This document shows, in pieces, positions 37,012-45,158 of a stretch of 64,000 bases of DNA (positions within the stretch are counted from its first letter, which is position 1; each line of letters opens with the position of its first letter). The notes beneath the pieces were generated by a model. That model made no database searches, was not told where the DNA came from, and saw only the letters and a program-made list of their open reading frames with translations. The DNA comes from Aquabacterium sp. CECT 9606 (lineage in GTDB: Bacteria > Pseudomonadota > Gammaproteobacteria > Burkholderiales > Burkholderiaceae_C): positions 248,001 to 312,000 of the forward strand of contig NZ_CAKKNB010000002.1 in assembly GCF_918741295.1 (NCBI RefSeq). The letters are read 5' to 3'. A program made the translations under genes and the position numbers.

Positions 37012-38649
37012 TTGTCAACGACCAGTGCTGAGGCTTCATCGGCGGATCACCATTGCGATGTCCTCGTGGTGGGCGGCGGCATCAATGGCGTGGGCATCGC
37101 GCGCGACCTGGCCGGGCGCGGTTGGAACGTGGTGCTGTGCGAGCAGGACGACCTGGCCAGCCACACCTCGTCGGCATCGACCAAGCTGATCCATGGTGGC
37201 CTGCGTTACCTGGAATATGGCGAGTTCTCCTTGGTGCGCAAGGCCTTGGCCGAGCGCGAACTGCTGCTGCGCTCTGCCCCGCACATCATGTGGCCACTGC
37301 GTTTTGTGCTGCCGCACGACGCGTCCATGCGGCCGGCCTGGATGATCCGCATGGGCCTGTGGTTGTACGACAACCTGGCGGTGCGCGAATTTTTGCCGGG
37401 CAGCAGCAGCATCAACTTGCGCGGGCATGCGCTGGGCGCGCCCCTGAACGCCAAATGGTCCAAGGCCTTTGTTTACTCCGATGGCTGGGTGGACGATGCC
37501 CGCCTGGTGGTGCTGTGTGCGATGGATGCCGCTGAACGGGGTGCGATGATTCTGCCGCGCACCCGCTGCGAGAAACTGCAGGCCATGCCGGGCGGCTGGT
37601 TGGCCGAGCTGGTGAACCACGATGCGCTCACGCAAGAGGCCACGCACACGATCCGCGTCAGGGCGCGTGCCGTCGTCAATGCCGGCGGGCCCTGGGCCGA
37701 GCACCTGTTGCGCCAAGTCATGGGCGTGCAGCCCAGGGCGTCGTCCAGCAAACGTGACGCGGCCCATGCCCATTTGCGCCTGGTCAAGGGCAGCCACATC
37801 GTGGTGCCGCGCATCTTCAACCACGACCACGCTTACATCTTCCAGGGCGAAGACCGCCGCATCATCTTCGCGATTCCGTATGAGCGCCACTTCACCTTGA
37901 TCGGCACCACCGACGTGGAGCACAAGGCCGCGCCAGGCGCCGTGGGCGTTGATCCCGAAGAGGTGATGTACCTGTGCCAGCACGCCAGCCGCTACTTCCG
38001 CCAGGCGGTGCAGCCGGGTGATGTGGTGTGGCAGTTCGCGGGGGTGCGCCCCTTGCTGGACGATGCCAGTGGCAAGGCTTCGGCCGTGACGCGCGACTAT
38101 CGGCTGGAGGCGCAGTCTTTTCCAGCGCCGTGGTTGACGGTGTGGGGCGGCAAGCTCACCACCTTCCGCTTGTTGTCAGAAGAAGCGGCCGACTTGGTGG
38201 GGCGCCAACTGGGCGAGTTGCGCCACCGCTGGACGGCCGATGCCGTTTTGCCGGGCGGGCAGTTGACCGACCTGATCGATGAGGCCGTGCACCCCGATCT
38301 GGACATGACCGAGTTCCAGTCGCGCTTGCGCCGGCGCCATGCCTGGCTGGACCTCGGATTGATGCGCCGCTGGACGCGTGCGTATGGCAGTCGTGTCTTG
38401 CGCCTGCTGGATGGTGTGACATCGCGGGCCGACCTGGGTGCGGAGGTGGCGCCCGACCTGTACGAGATCGAGTTGTTTTACCTGAAGCGGCACGAGTGGG
38501 CGCAAACGGCCGATGACATCCTGTGGCGGCGCAGCAAGCTGGGACTGCATTACACGCCGGAGCAGCGCCAGGCGGTGGCCGATTGGTTGCAGGCCCAGTC
38601 GGCGCCGGGGCGCACGCTGGGGTTTCACCACAGTGGGATGAGCCGCTGA
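37012..38649 (+). CDS. glpD: Aerobic glycerol-3-phosphate dehydrogenase
   Basis: 545 residues. FAD-dependent membrane-associated oxidation of glycerol 3-phosphate to dihydroxyacetone phosphate with electrons to quinone. The N-terminal FAD motif is DVLVVGGGINGVGIARDLAG; SASTKLIHGGLRYLEYGEFS and RRIIFAIPYERHFTLIGTTD are family-specific, and the C-terminal domain (FQSRLRRRHAWLDLGLMRRW) is present. The start is TTG at 37012: GGAG at 37001-37004 is ideally spaced and there is no ATG alternative before the FAD motif. Divergent from glpR-glpK; GlpR control is likely. Confidence 0.95.
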   Translation: MSTTSAEASSADHHCDVLVVGGGINGVGIARDLAGRGWNVVLCEQDDLASHTSSASTKLIHGGLRYLEYGEFSLVRKALAERELLLRSAPHIMWPLRFVLPHDASMRPAWMIRMGLWLYDNLAVREFLPGSSSINLRGHALGAPLNAKWSKAFVYSDGWVDDARLVVLCAMDAAERGAMILPRTRCEKLQAMPGGWLAELVNHDALTQEATHTIRVRARAVVNAGGPWAEHLLRQVMGVQPRASSSKRDAAHAHLRLVKGSHIVVPRIFNHDHAYIFQGEDRRIIFAIPYERHFTLIGTTDVEHKAAPGAVGVDPEEVMYLCQHASRYFRQAVQPGDVVWQFAGVRPLLDDASGKASAVTRDYRLEAQSFPAPWLTVWGGKLTTFRLLSEEAADLVGRQLGELRHRWTADAVLPGGQLTDLIDEAVHPDLDMTEFQSRLRRRHAWLDLGLMRRWTRAYGSRVLRLLDGVTSRADLGAEVAPDLYEIELFYLKRHEWAQTADDILWRRSKLGLHYTPEQRQAVADWLQAQSAPGRTLGFHHSGMSR

Positions 38650-39100
38650 TCGATGGCCTTGCTTCTGTCTGGAAACGCGGGGCGGGGGATTCGGCGGAGG
38701 CGGGCGGGGCTCCTATGGTGGCGGTCCACCGCGTTGCGGCGGACTGCTCTCGGTGCTCGGCCACGGCGGGCGGCTGCGGAACTCGCGCTGCGCGCTCAAA
38801 CAGTCCTCGCCGACCCCTCGCGGTGCGAGGGGCAACCCGCCGCGGCCTGTGCGCCTCGACGCCCCCAAAGTCGCCCCGCCCGCCTCCGCCGAACCCCTGA
38901 TCCACCCCGCTGGTGGCATGCCACGGCCGCATTTCGTGCCACGCCACCAGCGGGGCGAAACAAGGGCTGGGTGGGTATCCGGCTGGGCGCCTTGTTGGTG
39001 CTGAGCACCGCAAGGCAGTCCCGCTTGAAAAGCGGGACCACCAACACGAGGCCTTGACGGATACCCGCCCAGCCCTCGCCCCGCGCTCCCAGCCAGCACC
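38650..39100. repeat. Gene-free block of nested inverted repeats
   Basis: This gap holds a series of perfect or near-perfect inverted repeats: a 21-base pair of arms at 38690-38710 and 38873-38893; an 8-base stem with 3-base loop at 38814-38832; 13-base arms at 38905-38917 and 38943-38955; 18-base arms (one mismatch) at 38964-38981 and 39058-39075, enclosing a 9-base stem with GAA loop at 39018-39038. Open frames on both strands here are GC-driven and overlapping; their translations resemble, as I remember them, repeat-derived spurious proteins in other Burkholderiales. No transposase or target duplication is evident. It separates the convergent glpD and AraC gene. Confidence 0.7.
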
Positions 39101-40165
39101 TCACACATCCTTGAGCCCCTGCCGCCACTGCAAAGGCGGCACGCCCGACCAACGCTTGAAAGCCCGCGAAAAAGCGCTTTGCTCGGAATAGCCCAGCAAG
39201 GCACCCACCTCGGCCAACGTCAACCTGGGGTCGCGCAAATGCAGCTCGGCCACCTGCTGCAAGGCCGTTTCGCGCAGATCCCGAAAGTTCAAACCCTGCT
39301 CGGCCAGGCGACGGTAAAACACGCGGGGCGACAGCCGCAATGCCTGGGCCACCTGCTCCAACTCTGGCGTGCCCAAGGGCGCCAGGTGAGCCACCACGCG
39401 CCGGGTCACCTCGCCCAGGTCGCCGGCATCCGGCAACTGCGCCATGGCCGCGTCCACCTGCTCTTCCATCAGCTTGAGCAGCGTGGGGTCTGCCTGGCGC
39501 AAGGGCGCCATCAGGCTGTCCAGCGGGATGGCCAGGCGTGTCATGGGCTGGTTGAAGCGCACCGGGCAGCCAAAGTAATCCAGGTAGGGCCGAAGATCAG
39601 ATGGCGGCGGATTCACGAAATCGACCTGGACCAAAGGCAGTTGCTGCGCACACACATCGCGCCCAAACTGCACCAGGCCGGCGATGCCTGATTCGTCGAA
39701 CAAAGCCCCTGGCTTGCCATGCGCGATGCCCCATTGCAGCTCCAGGTTGCCGCCTTCAATGCGGTGCTGCACCGGGTTGATGTCGTGGACCAGGCGGTGG
39801 TAACGCTGGATGCGCTGCAGCGCACCCCCCAGGTTCTCGCAGGCCAGCAGCACATAGCCCAGCGCGCCCAGGTGCGCCGGCTGGATGGTCTGCCCCAGGT
39901 GCAGGCCCAGCAAGGGATCGTGCAGGCGTTCGGCCGCCTTGATCAGCAACTGGCAATAAGCCTCGGCCGAGAAGCGACCCAGTGGGTTGGCACTGCCCAG
40001 ATCCAGGTCTCGGGGCAGCACCCCATGGGGATCAAGACCTTTCGATGACAGGTATTCGCCCAGCACCCGCACCAGGTTGAGCGGCACCATGCCTTGCACC
40101 ACATCGCGCTCGTACAGGCGGGCGGGCAGGGATGGGTGCGAGGAAAGCGGGGACAAGGGCGGCAT
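39101..40165 (-). CDS. AraC-family transcriptional regulator (Arabinose_bd/OruR type)
   Basis: 354 residues from the ATG at 40165. The long N-terminal domain (VPLNLVRVLGEYLSSKGLDP, LLIKAAERLHDPLLGLHLGQ, LGALGYVLLACENLGGALQR) is the Arabinose_bd-type sensor used by OruR/ArgR-like and lipid-related regulators. The C-terminal double HTH ends with LTLAEVGALLGYSEQSAFSR followed by AFKRWSGVPPLQWRQ. It is divergent from the SDR/MBL/epimerase operon 91 bases away and is the obvious candidate regulator of it. Confidence 0.92.
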   Translation of the reverse strand: MPPLSPLSSHPSLPARLYERDVVQGMVPLNLVRVLGEYLSSKGLDPHGVLPRDLDLGSANPLGRFSAEAYCQLLIKAAERLHDPLLGLHLGQTIQPAHLGALGYVLLACENLGGALQRIQRYHRLVHDINPVQHRIEGGNLELQWGIAHGKPGALFDESGIAGLVQFGRDVCAQQLPLVQVDFVNPPPSDLRPYLDYFGCPVRFNQPMTRLAIPLDSLMAPLRQADPTLLKLMEEQVDAAMAQLPDAGDLGEVTRRVVAHLAPLGTPELEQVAQALRLSPRVFYRRLAEQGLNFRDLRETALQQVAELHLRDPRLTLAEVGALLGYSEQSAFSRAFKRWSGVPPLQWRQGLKDV

Positions 40166-40256
40166 GGACGAAATTGTCAAATTTCAGGTCGATCAGGTCA
40201 AGACGGGTCATCCCTGCCTGGCTATGCTGGGCGCTCCATTGAGGAGCATTCACCGC

Positions 40257-41051
40257 ATGAGCAGTCACCCACGCCCCAGCATTTTCATCACAGGCGCTGC
40301 CGCCGGCATCGGGCGGGCCGTGGCCGAGCGCTTTGCCCATGCCGGCTGGTTCGTGGGGCTGTATGACGTGGACGAAGCGGCCCTTCGGGCCTTACGCGAG
40401 CAACTGGGCGCGGACCGTTGCCACGCGGGTCGATTGGATGTGTCCAATGCCGATGATTGGGCGCCCCAGTTGGAGGCCTTCTGGCAGGCCGCAGGACAGC
40501 GGCTTGATCTTTTGTTCAACAACGCCGGCGTGTCCGTGACCAGCCCCTTTGAAGAGGCCGAACTGGCCCGCCACCACCGCCTCATCGACATCAACCTGAA
40601 GGGCGTGGTCAACGGCTGCCACCATGCTTTGCCCTTCCTCAAGCGCACGCCGGGCGCGCGCGTGGTCAACATGTGCTCGGCCTCGGCACTGTATGGCCAG
40701 CCCATGCTCAGCACCTATTCGGCCACCAAGGCGGCGGTGCGCGGCTTCACCGAGGCGCTCGACATCGAGTGGCAGCGCCACGGCATCCGCGTGGTCGATG
40801 TGCTGCCTTTGTTCGTCAACACCGCCATGGTCCGTGATGACGTCAGCAAGATGAAGACCGTGCAGACCCTGGGCGTGCGACTGAGCGCCGACGACGTGGC
40901 CCGCACCGTCTGGCGTTTGTCGCAAGGCAAGCCTTCGCGCTTGCCCGGCCACTCGGTCGTGGGTTGGCAGACCAAGTTGTTCTACCAATTGGCCAAGCAT
41001 TCGCCCGATGCGATCAACCGTTTCGTCACGGCGCGCATGGCCGGCCAGTGA
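40257..41051 (+). CDS. Short-chain dehydrogenase/reductase
   Basis: 264 residues from the ATG at 40257. Classical SDR: cofactor motif ITGAAAGIGRAVAERF, the Asp after beta-2 (GLYDVDEAAL) favouring NAD+, structural NNAGV, and catalytic Ser...TYSATKAAVRG (YxxxK). The C-terminal ~35 residues (GKPSRLPGHSVVGWQTKLFY, then QLAKHSPDAINRF) suggest membrane association, as in SDRs acting on lipids or retinoid/steroid-like substrates. First gene of an apparent three-gene operon; the next gene starts 27 bases later. Confidence 0.9.
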   Translation: MSSHPRPSIFITGAAAGIGRAVAERFAHAGWFVGLYDVDEAALRALREQLGADRCHAGRLDVSNADDWAPQLEAFWQAAGQRLDLLFNNAGVSVTSPFEEAELARHHRLIDINLKGVVNGCHHALPFLKRTPGARVVNMCSASALYGQPMLSTYSATKAAVRGFTEALDIEWQRHGIRVVDVLPLFVNTAMVRDDVSKMKTVQTLGVRLSADDVARTVWRLSQGKPSRLPGHSVVGWQTKLFYQLAKHSPDAINRFVTARMAGQ

Positions 41052-41078
41052 CGCCCTTCACTTTTCAAAGACCGCTTC

Positions 41079-42161
41079 ATGATGACCATTGACACCACGC
41101 CTTTGCCCGCCGGCATGAAGGCGCTGACCGACTTTGACCAGGCCCGCGAATCCAACAGCCCGCAAGCGCGGCTGCAAGAGGTGCGCCGCCGCGCGCAGGC
41201 CCTGCACGACCGCATGATGGCCGAGCCCGAAGTGCTGTTCTACCGCAGCTTCGACCTCATCCGCGCGCCTTATCCCACCTACTACGCGTTCTCAGGCGTG
41301 TTCGCGCATCGGGGCTTCAAGTTCCCGCTGGTGCACTTGCTCAACCGCTTGTTCGTGGTGCAGTACCGTGACCATGCTGGCGTGGTGCGCACGCTCATGC
41401 TTTCACCCACCGACCATGAAGCCAACCGCGAGACGCCATTCTTCAAACGGCTGGCGCAAAGCGTGCCGCGCAGCTTCAACAGCGTGTTTGCACCGCAGTA
41501 CCACACGGTGCAAAGCGCCCTGGCCGAATGCGGCATCCAGCCCGAGCAGGTGGACTACATCAGCTACGACCACCTGCACACGCAAGATGTGCGGCGTTGG
41601 CTGGGCAGCCACGGCACGCCGGGCTTCTTTCCCAAGGCCAAACTGCTGGTGCACCACCAGGAGTGGGCGTCGACCCAGCACCTGCTGCCCATCCAGGCCG
41701 ATTGGTATTGCCCGCGTGGCATCGATGGCATCGCGCCCGAGCGCGTCATCACCTTTGACCGCAGTGTGAGCCTGGGCCCAGGCCTGGCGCTGGTCCACAC
41801 GCCCGGTCACACCGAGGGCAACCACTCGATGGCGGCGCGCGTGCCCGATGGCATCCGCGTGACCAGCGAGAACGGCGTGGGCGTCGATGCCTACGAGCCC
41901 AGGCACTCGCGCATCAACGCGGTGCGCAAGCACGCCTTGAGCACGGGGGTGGAAGTGATCCTGAACGGCAACACGCTGGAGGGCAGCAACGACCAGTACA
42001 TCTCCATGGTGCTCGAGAAAACACTCGCCGGGCCTTCGGCCAATCCGGCATACCCCAACTGCGCCACCTCCAGCGAGCGCACGCCGTTCTGGTTGTTCCC
42101 CGGCGATGTGGCCAGCCACCTGTTTGGTGAAGCGCATTTCGGCCAGGTGCAGGGTCGATGA
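41079..42161 (+). CDS. Metallo-beta-lactamase-fold protein with altered metal motif
   Basis: 360 residues. The MBL fold is shown by VDYISYDHLHTQDVRRWLG, where HxHxDH is replaced by HLHTQD, and by the downstream metal ligand in LALVHTPGHTEGNHSM. An N-terminal extension of ~70 residues (LQEVRRRAQALHDRMMAEPE) is not part of the fold and may be helical. The altered motif makes hydrolase activity uncertain. Its stop overlaps the start of the epimerase gene by ATGA, so these two are translationally coupled. Function unknown; with its SDR partners, a ring-opening or ester hydrolysis step is a guess. Confidence 0.8.
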   Translation: MMTIDTTPLPAGMKALTDFDQARESNSPQARLQEVRRRAQALHDRMMAEPEVLFYRSFDLIRAPYPTYYAFSGVFAHRGFKFPLVHLLNRLFVVQYRDHAGVVRTLMLSPTDHEANRETPFFKRLAQSVPRSFNSVFAPQYHTVQSALAECGIQPEQVDYISYDHLHTQDVRRWLGSHGTPGFFPKAKLLVHHQEWASTQHLLPIQADWYCPRGIDGIAPERVITFDRSVSLGPGLALVHTPGHTEGNHSMAARVPDGIRVTSENGVGVDAYEPRHSRINAVRKHALSTGVEVILNGNTLEGSNDQYISMVLEKTLAGPSANPAYPNCATSSERTPFWLFPGDVASHLFGEAHFGQVQGR

Positions 42162-43153
42162 GGCCGGGCGACGACGGCGTGCTGGTCACCGGGGGCTGCG
42201 GCTTCCTGGGCCGCGCTTTGGTCAACCAGCTTTTGCGCCAAGCCACTGGCCCTGTCCAGGTGCTGGCGCTGCTCCACGAAGCAGTGCCGCCTGAATGGTC
42301 ATCGCGCGTCAAGGTAGTGCGTGGCGACATCACCCGCCTTGAGGATGTGGCGCTGGCCGCGCAAGGCTGTGCGCGCATCTTCCACCTGGCCGCCTTGGTG
42401 GGGGACGGCGGCACGTACGCCCAGCACGAGCGCGTCACCGTGGGCGGCACGGCGCATGTGTTCGAGGTGGCGCGGCGGCAGGACTCGGCCGTGGTCCTCA
42501 CCACCAGCGTGTGCGCCTATGGCGATGCCATCCAGCGCGGCGTGTGCCGTGAAGACACGCCGCTGGGCCAGCCGCAAGGCCCTTATGGCCGGGCCAAGCA
42601 AGGCCAGGAGGCGCTGGCCTGGCGCTTTCGCGATCAAGGGGGGCGGGTGTGCGTGGTGCGGCCCGCCAACATCATCGGGCCGGGCTCGGGGCCCTGGTTG
42701 CTGGACGCTGCGCACGCCTTGCGCCAAGGATTGCCGGCCTTGGTGGGCGGTGGGCAGGGGTGCGCTGCACTGGCCATCGTGGACAACGTGGCCGACTTTT
42801 TGGTGCTGGCCAGCCAGACACCCGTGGCCTTTGGCCAGGCCTTCAACATCCACGACGGATTGCCGCTCACGTGGCGCCGCTACTTCACGGACCTGGCCGC
42901 CTTGATGGGCACGCCGCCGCCACGGTCCACCCCGCGAGCGCTGGCCTACCTGGGCGCCCGCGTGGTCGAGCCCGTCTACAGGCGCTTTTTGCCCAAGCAA
43001 CGTCCGCCCGTGACGCGCGAGGCGCTCAACCTGATCGCGTGGGACAACCAGTTCCCCACCGACAAGGCGCGTTCCCTGGGGTGGGCTCCGGCCGTGGACT
43101 ACCCGCAAATCCTGCGGTCGATCCAGCAGGACATCCAGGCGCGCGGGCTTTGA
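42158..43153 (+). CDS. NAD-dependent epimerase/dehydratase-family (3-beta-HSD-like) protein
   Basis: 331 residues. Extended SDR: GVLVTGGCGFLGRALVNQLL is the nucleotide motif; CARIFHLAALVG and VVLTTSVCAYG follow, and the YxxxK is in QGPYGRAKQGQEAL. PANIIGPGSGPWLL and the C-terminal segment are like 3-beta-hydroxysteroid dehydrogenase/isomerase and sterol C4-type enzymes more than sugar epimerases, though substrate cannot be set. The start overlaps the MBL-fold stop. It ends 13 bases before the convergent hotdog protein. Confidence 0.87.
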   Translation: MRPGDDGVLVTGGCGFLGRALVNQLLRQATGPVQVLALLHEAVPPEWSSRVKVVRGDITRLEDVALAAQGCARIFHLAALVGDGGTYAQHERVTVGGTAHVFEVARRQDSAVVLTTSVCAYGDAIQRGVCREDTPLGQPQGPYGRAKQGQEALAWRFRDQGGRVCVVRPANIIGPGSGPWLLDAAHALRQGLPALVGGGQGCAALAIVDNVADFLVLASQTPVAFGQAFNIHDGLPLTWRRYFTDLAALMGTPPPRSTPRALAYLGARVVEPVYRRFLPKQRPPVTREALNLIAWDNQFPTDKARSLGWAPAVDYPQILRSIQQDIQARGL

Positions 43154-43166
43154 GTTTGCTTGCGCT

Positions 43167-44108
43167 TCAGGCCTGGTCGCGGGGCAGCAGGAAATGGCCG
43201 CGCGCCGTGGCCACCGGCTTGCGCTGGTCTTCTTGCCACACCGTGACTTGCACCAGCGCCACGCGGCTGCCTTGCCGGATCGTGGTGGCTTGCGCGAAGG
43301 TGTCCACCGGCCGGGCCGAGCGCAGGTAGTCGATCGAGAAATCGACGCCGCGCGGTGGCGTGCCGTCGCTCAAGCCCATGGTCGAGACCAGGTGCAGCAC
43401 CATGGCCGTTTCGGCAAAACCGGCCAACACGCCGCCATGCAAAGCGGGCAGCACCGGGTTGCCGATCAGATCGGGCTTGAAGGGCAGGCGGAACAAGGGT
43501 GCGTCATCACCCTCCGCCGAGCTTTGGTGCACGGCGAGGTAATCCACATAAGGCGACACGCCGGGTTTCAACGCGGGTGTCACGGTGGGTGGCAGAGCTT
43601 GGGCGGCTTCAGCGGGCTTGGCCTCGGCGGTGGCCCGGGCGGGCTTGGGCGCGGCCGACGGGTCACGCCGCACGCTGGCCGTGGCCCGCATGAACGTGGC
43701 CTGCACGGTGGCCAGCACCTCGTCTTGCCCTGGCTGGCGGATCTCACCGCGCACAAAGGCGACGCTGCGCGACAGGCGGTGGCATTCGGCGTGGCAGATC
43801 AGCTCGCGGTCGGCCACGGCGGGGCGCAGGTAGTCCATGCGCAAATCCAGCGTGGCGAAGGGCTCCATCACGTCCAGCGCGGTGCCCACGGCCACGCCGC
43901 AAGCGGTGTCGGCCAGGACGGTCAGCACGCCAGGGTGCGTGAGTTGGCGCTCGGCGTCGCCGGTCCAGTCGCCGCAAGCCGGCATGGCCAGCGTCGCGTG
44001 GTTCTGCAAGGCCTCGGTCACGCGCATGTTGGAGGCGCGGGCATAAGGGATGCCGGCGATGAAGGCGTGGACCCATTGCAGGCGGTCACTGTCGTTGAAA
44101 AGGCTCAT
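43167..44108 (-). CDS. Tandem hotdog-fold thioesterase
   Basis: 313 residues holding two hotdog domains joined by an Ala/Pro-rich linker (~residues 145-185). Domain 1 (1-~145) contains HPGVLTVLADTACGVAVGTA and TLDLRMDYLRPA; domain 2 (~190-313) has PVLPALHGGVLAGFAETAMV and GVDFSIDYLRSARPVDTFA. Both show the PaaI/YbgC-like HGGxxxxxxDxA helix region, with Asp in domain 1 and Glu in domain 2 (AETA) as likely catalytic residues. It probably hydrolyses acyl-CoA. It is convergent with the epimerase and may be part of the same lipid-related theme. Confidence 0.88.
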   Translation of the reverse strand: MSLFNDSDRLQWVHAFIAGIPYARASNMRVTEALQNHATLAMPACGDWTGDAERQLTHPGVLTVLADTACGVAVGTALDVMEPFATLDLRMDYLRPAVADRELICHAECHRLSRSVAFVRGEIRQPGQDEVLATVQATFMRATASVRRDPSAAPKPARATAEAKPAEAAQALPPTVTPALKPGVSPYVDYLAVHQSSAEGDDAPLFRLPFKPDLIGNPVLPALHGGVLAGFAETAMVLHLVSTMGLSDGTPPRGVDFSIDYLRSARPVDTFAQATTIRQGSRVALVQVTVWQEDQRKPVATARGHFLLPRDQA

Positions 44109-44136
44109 GGGGATCGTGGCGGAATCAGGGGGAAGG

Positions 44137-44706
44137 TCAGGGCTTGGGCACGAGTTTGACGGACAGGCCGGCGGCTGTCACGCGGATGTCTTCCACCTGG
44201 TAGCCGCGACGGTCCACCTCGCGCAGGTCTTCGGGCTTGAACTGGTGGATGGGGTAGTCCTGCAATTTGTCTTGGGCCAACATCGCGCCCAGCTTGGTCC
44301 ACTGCCGCTGCGTGGCCTCCGACAAACCAGCAATCGCCAGCTTGTCGATGGTCACCGTGTTCAAGCGGATGGTGCGGTCTTGCGCTTCATAGCGCATGCC
44401 GAAGCTGACGCCCACCGTGCCTTGGTAGCTGCGGCCAAACAGGCGGTCCGTGGCCTTGATGTCGAACTCGGACGCGACGCGGTTGGTGTCGGGATTGAGC
44501 TGAAGCCTCGGCGCTTGCGCTTCGACCTCGAACACCTCGGCCAGCGTCTTGCGCATGGGGAATTGTTTGGACAGCTTTGCCAGCAGTTGCTCCCGCGAGA
44601 TCTCGACGGTGCGCGGGCCCATCAGGGTGGCGCAGCCAGCCAGGCCCATGGCCAGCGCGGCGGCGATGACGAAGAGCGATCGTCGGTTCGGGATCAATGA
44701 ATTCAT
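44137..44706 (-). CDS. DUF1439-like lipoprotein
   Basis: 189 residues from the ATG at 44706. A lipoprotein signal peptide ends in MGLAGCATL (lipobox Cys ~25). The body (VEISREQLLAKLSKQFPM, FEVEAQAPRLQLNPDTNRV, GTVGVSFGMRYEAQDRTIRL) is the DUF1439/YceB-type beta-rich lipoprotein with a helix-grip-like lipid pocket in relatives. The start overlaps the PIN-domain stop (ATGA at 44706-44703), making it the last gene of a four-gene operon with mnmA. Role unknown. Confidence 0.85.
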   Translation of the reverse strand: MNSLIPNRRSLFVIAAALAMGLAGCATLMGPRTVEISREQLLAKLSKQFPMRKTLAEVFEVEAQAPRLQLNPDTNRVASEFDIKATDRLFGRSYQGTVGVSFGMRYEAQDRTIRLNTVTIDKLAIAGLSEATQRQWTKLGAMLAQDKLQDYPIHQFKPEDLREVDRRGYQVEDIRVTAAGLSVKLVPKP

Positions 44707-45158
44707 GAGGCGAGGGGCAAGGTGGACCATTGTTGCAGCGTCATCACGTTCACGCCCAGCAGCCTGGCGCGCCGGGCCAGCTTGAGCAAGGCGGCATCCT
44801 TGCTGATCAGCCAGCGTGCGCCCACGTGCAGGGCGAGGTCGATGAACACCTGGTCATCGGGGTCCTTGCACTTCAGCGGGCCGCGGGGCGGTTCGTCCAC
44901 CATCTGGGCATGGCTGAACACCGTGGTGGTCAGGGCTTGATCAGGCTGCCAGCGCGCGAACGCGCTGCGTGGCCACACGTGGCCCCATTCGGTCTGCATG
45001 GCCGGGCTGGCCAGCCAGCGCAGTTGGCCCGCTTGCAGGGCTTCGGCCAGGGGCGAGGCGGACGGGTCCTTGAACACGCGCCAGTCGAGCAGGGCGTTGG
45101 TGTCCAGGATGATGATGGGCACTTCGGCCGCGGCAGGAGTGCTGGCTTCGGTGTTCAT
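44703..45158 (-). CDS. PIN-domain protein (putative ribonuclease, no antitoxin)
   Basis: 151 residues. PIN fold with acidic residues in [25 protein letters not shown] and the pair [32 protein letters not shown] and [12 protein letters not shown] complete it. This is the COG1569-like family usually called a VapC-type toxin, but no antitoxin gene is next to it. Instead it overlaps mnmA by ATGA at its start and the DUF1439 lipoprotein by ATGA at its end. A housekeeping RNA-processing role alongside tRNA thiolation is possible. Confidence 0.85.
   Translation of the reverse strand: MNTEASTPAAAEVPIIILDTNALLDWRVFKDPSASPLAEALQAGQLRWLASPAMQTEWGHVWPRSAFARWQPDQALTTTVFSHAQMVDEPPRGPLKCKDPDDQVFIDLALHVGARWLISKDAALLKLARRARLLGVNVMTLQQWSTLPLAS

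Noticed and set aside
38156-39013. 285-residue minus-strand frame in the inverted-repeat block, and others nearby
   Set aside because: Overlaps glpD antisense and the repeat element; proline/arginine-rich text without start signals. Treated as repeat-derived noise.
44703-45158. Toxin-antitoxin module
   Set aside because: The PIN protein has no antitoxin partner; both neighbours are identifiable unrelated proteins.
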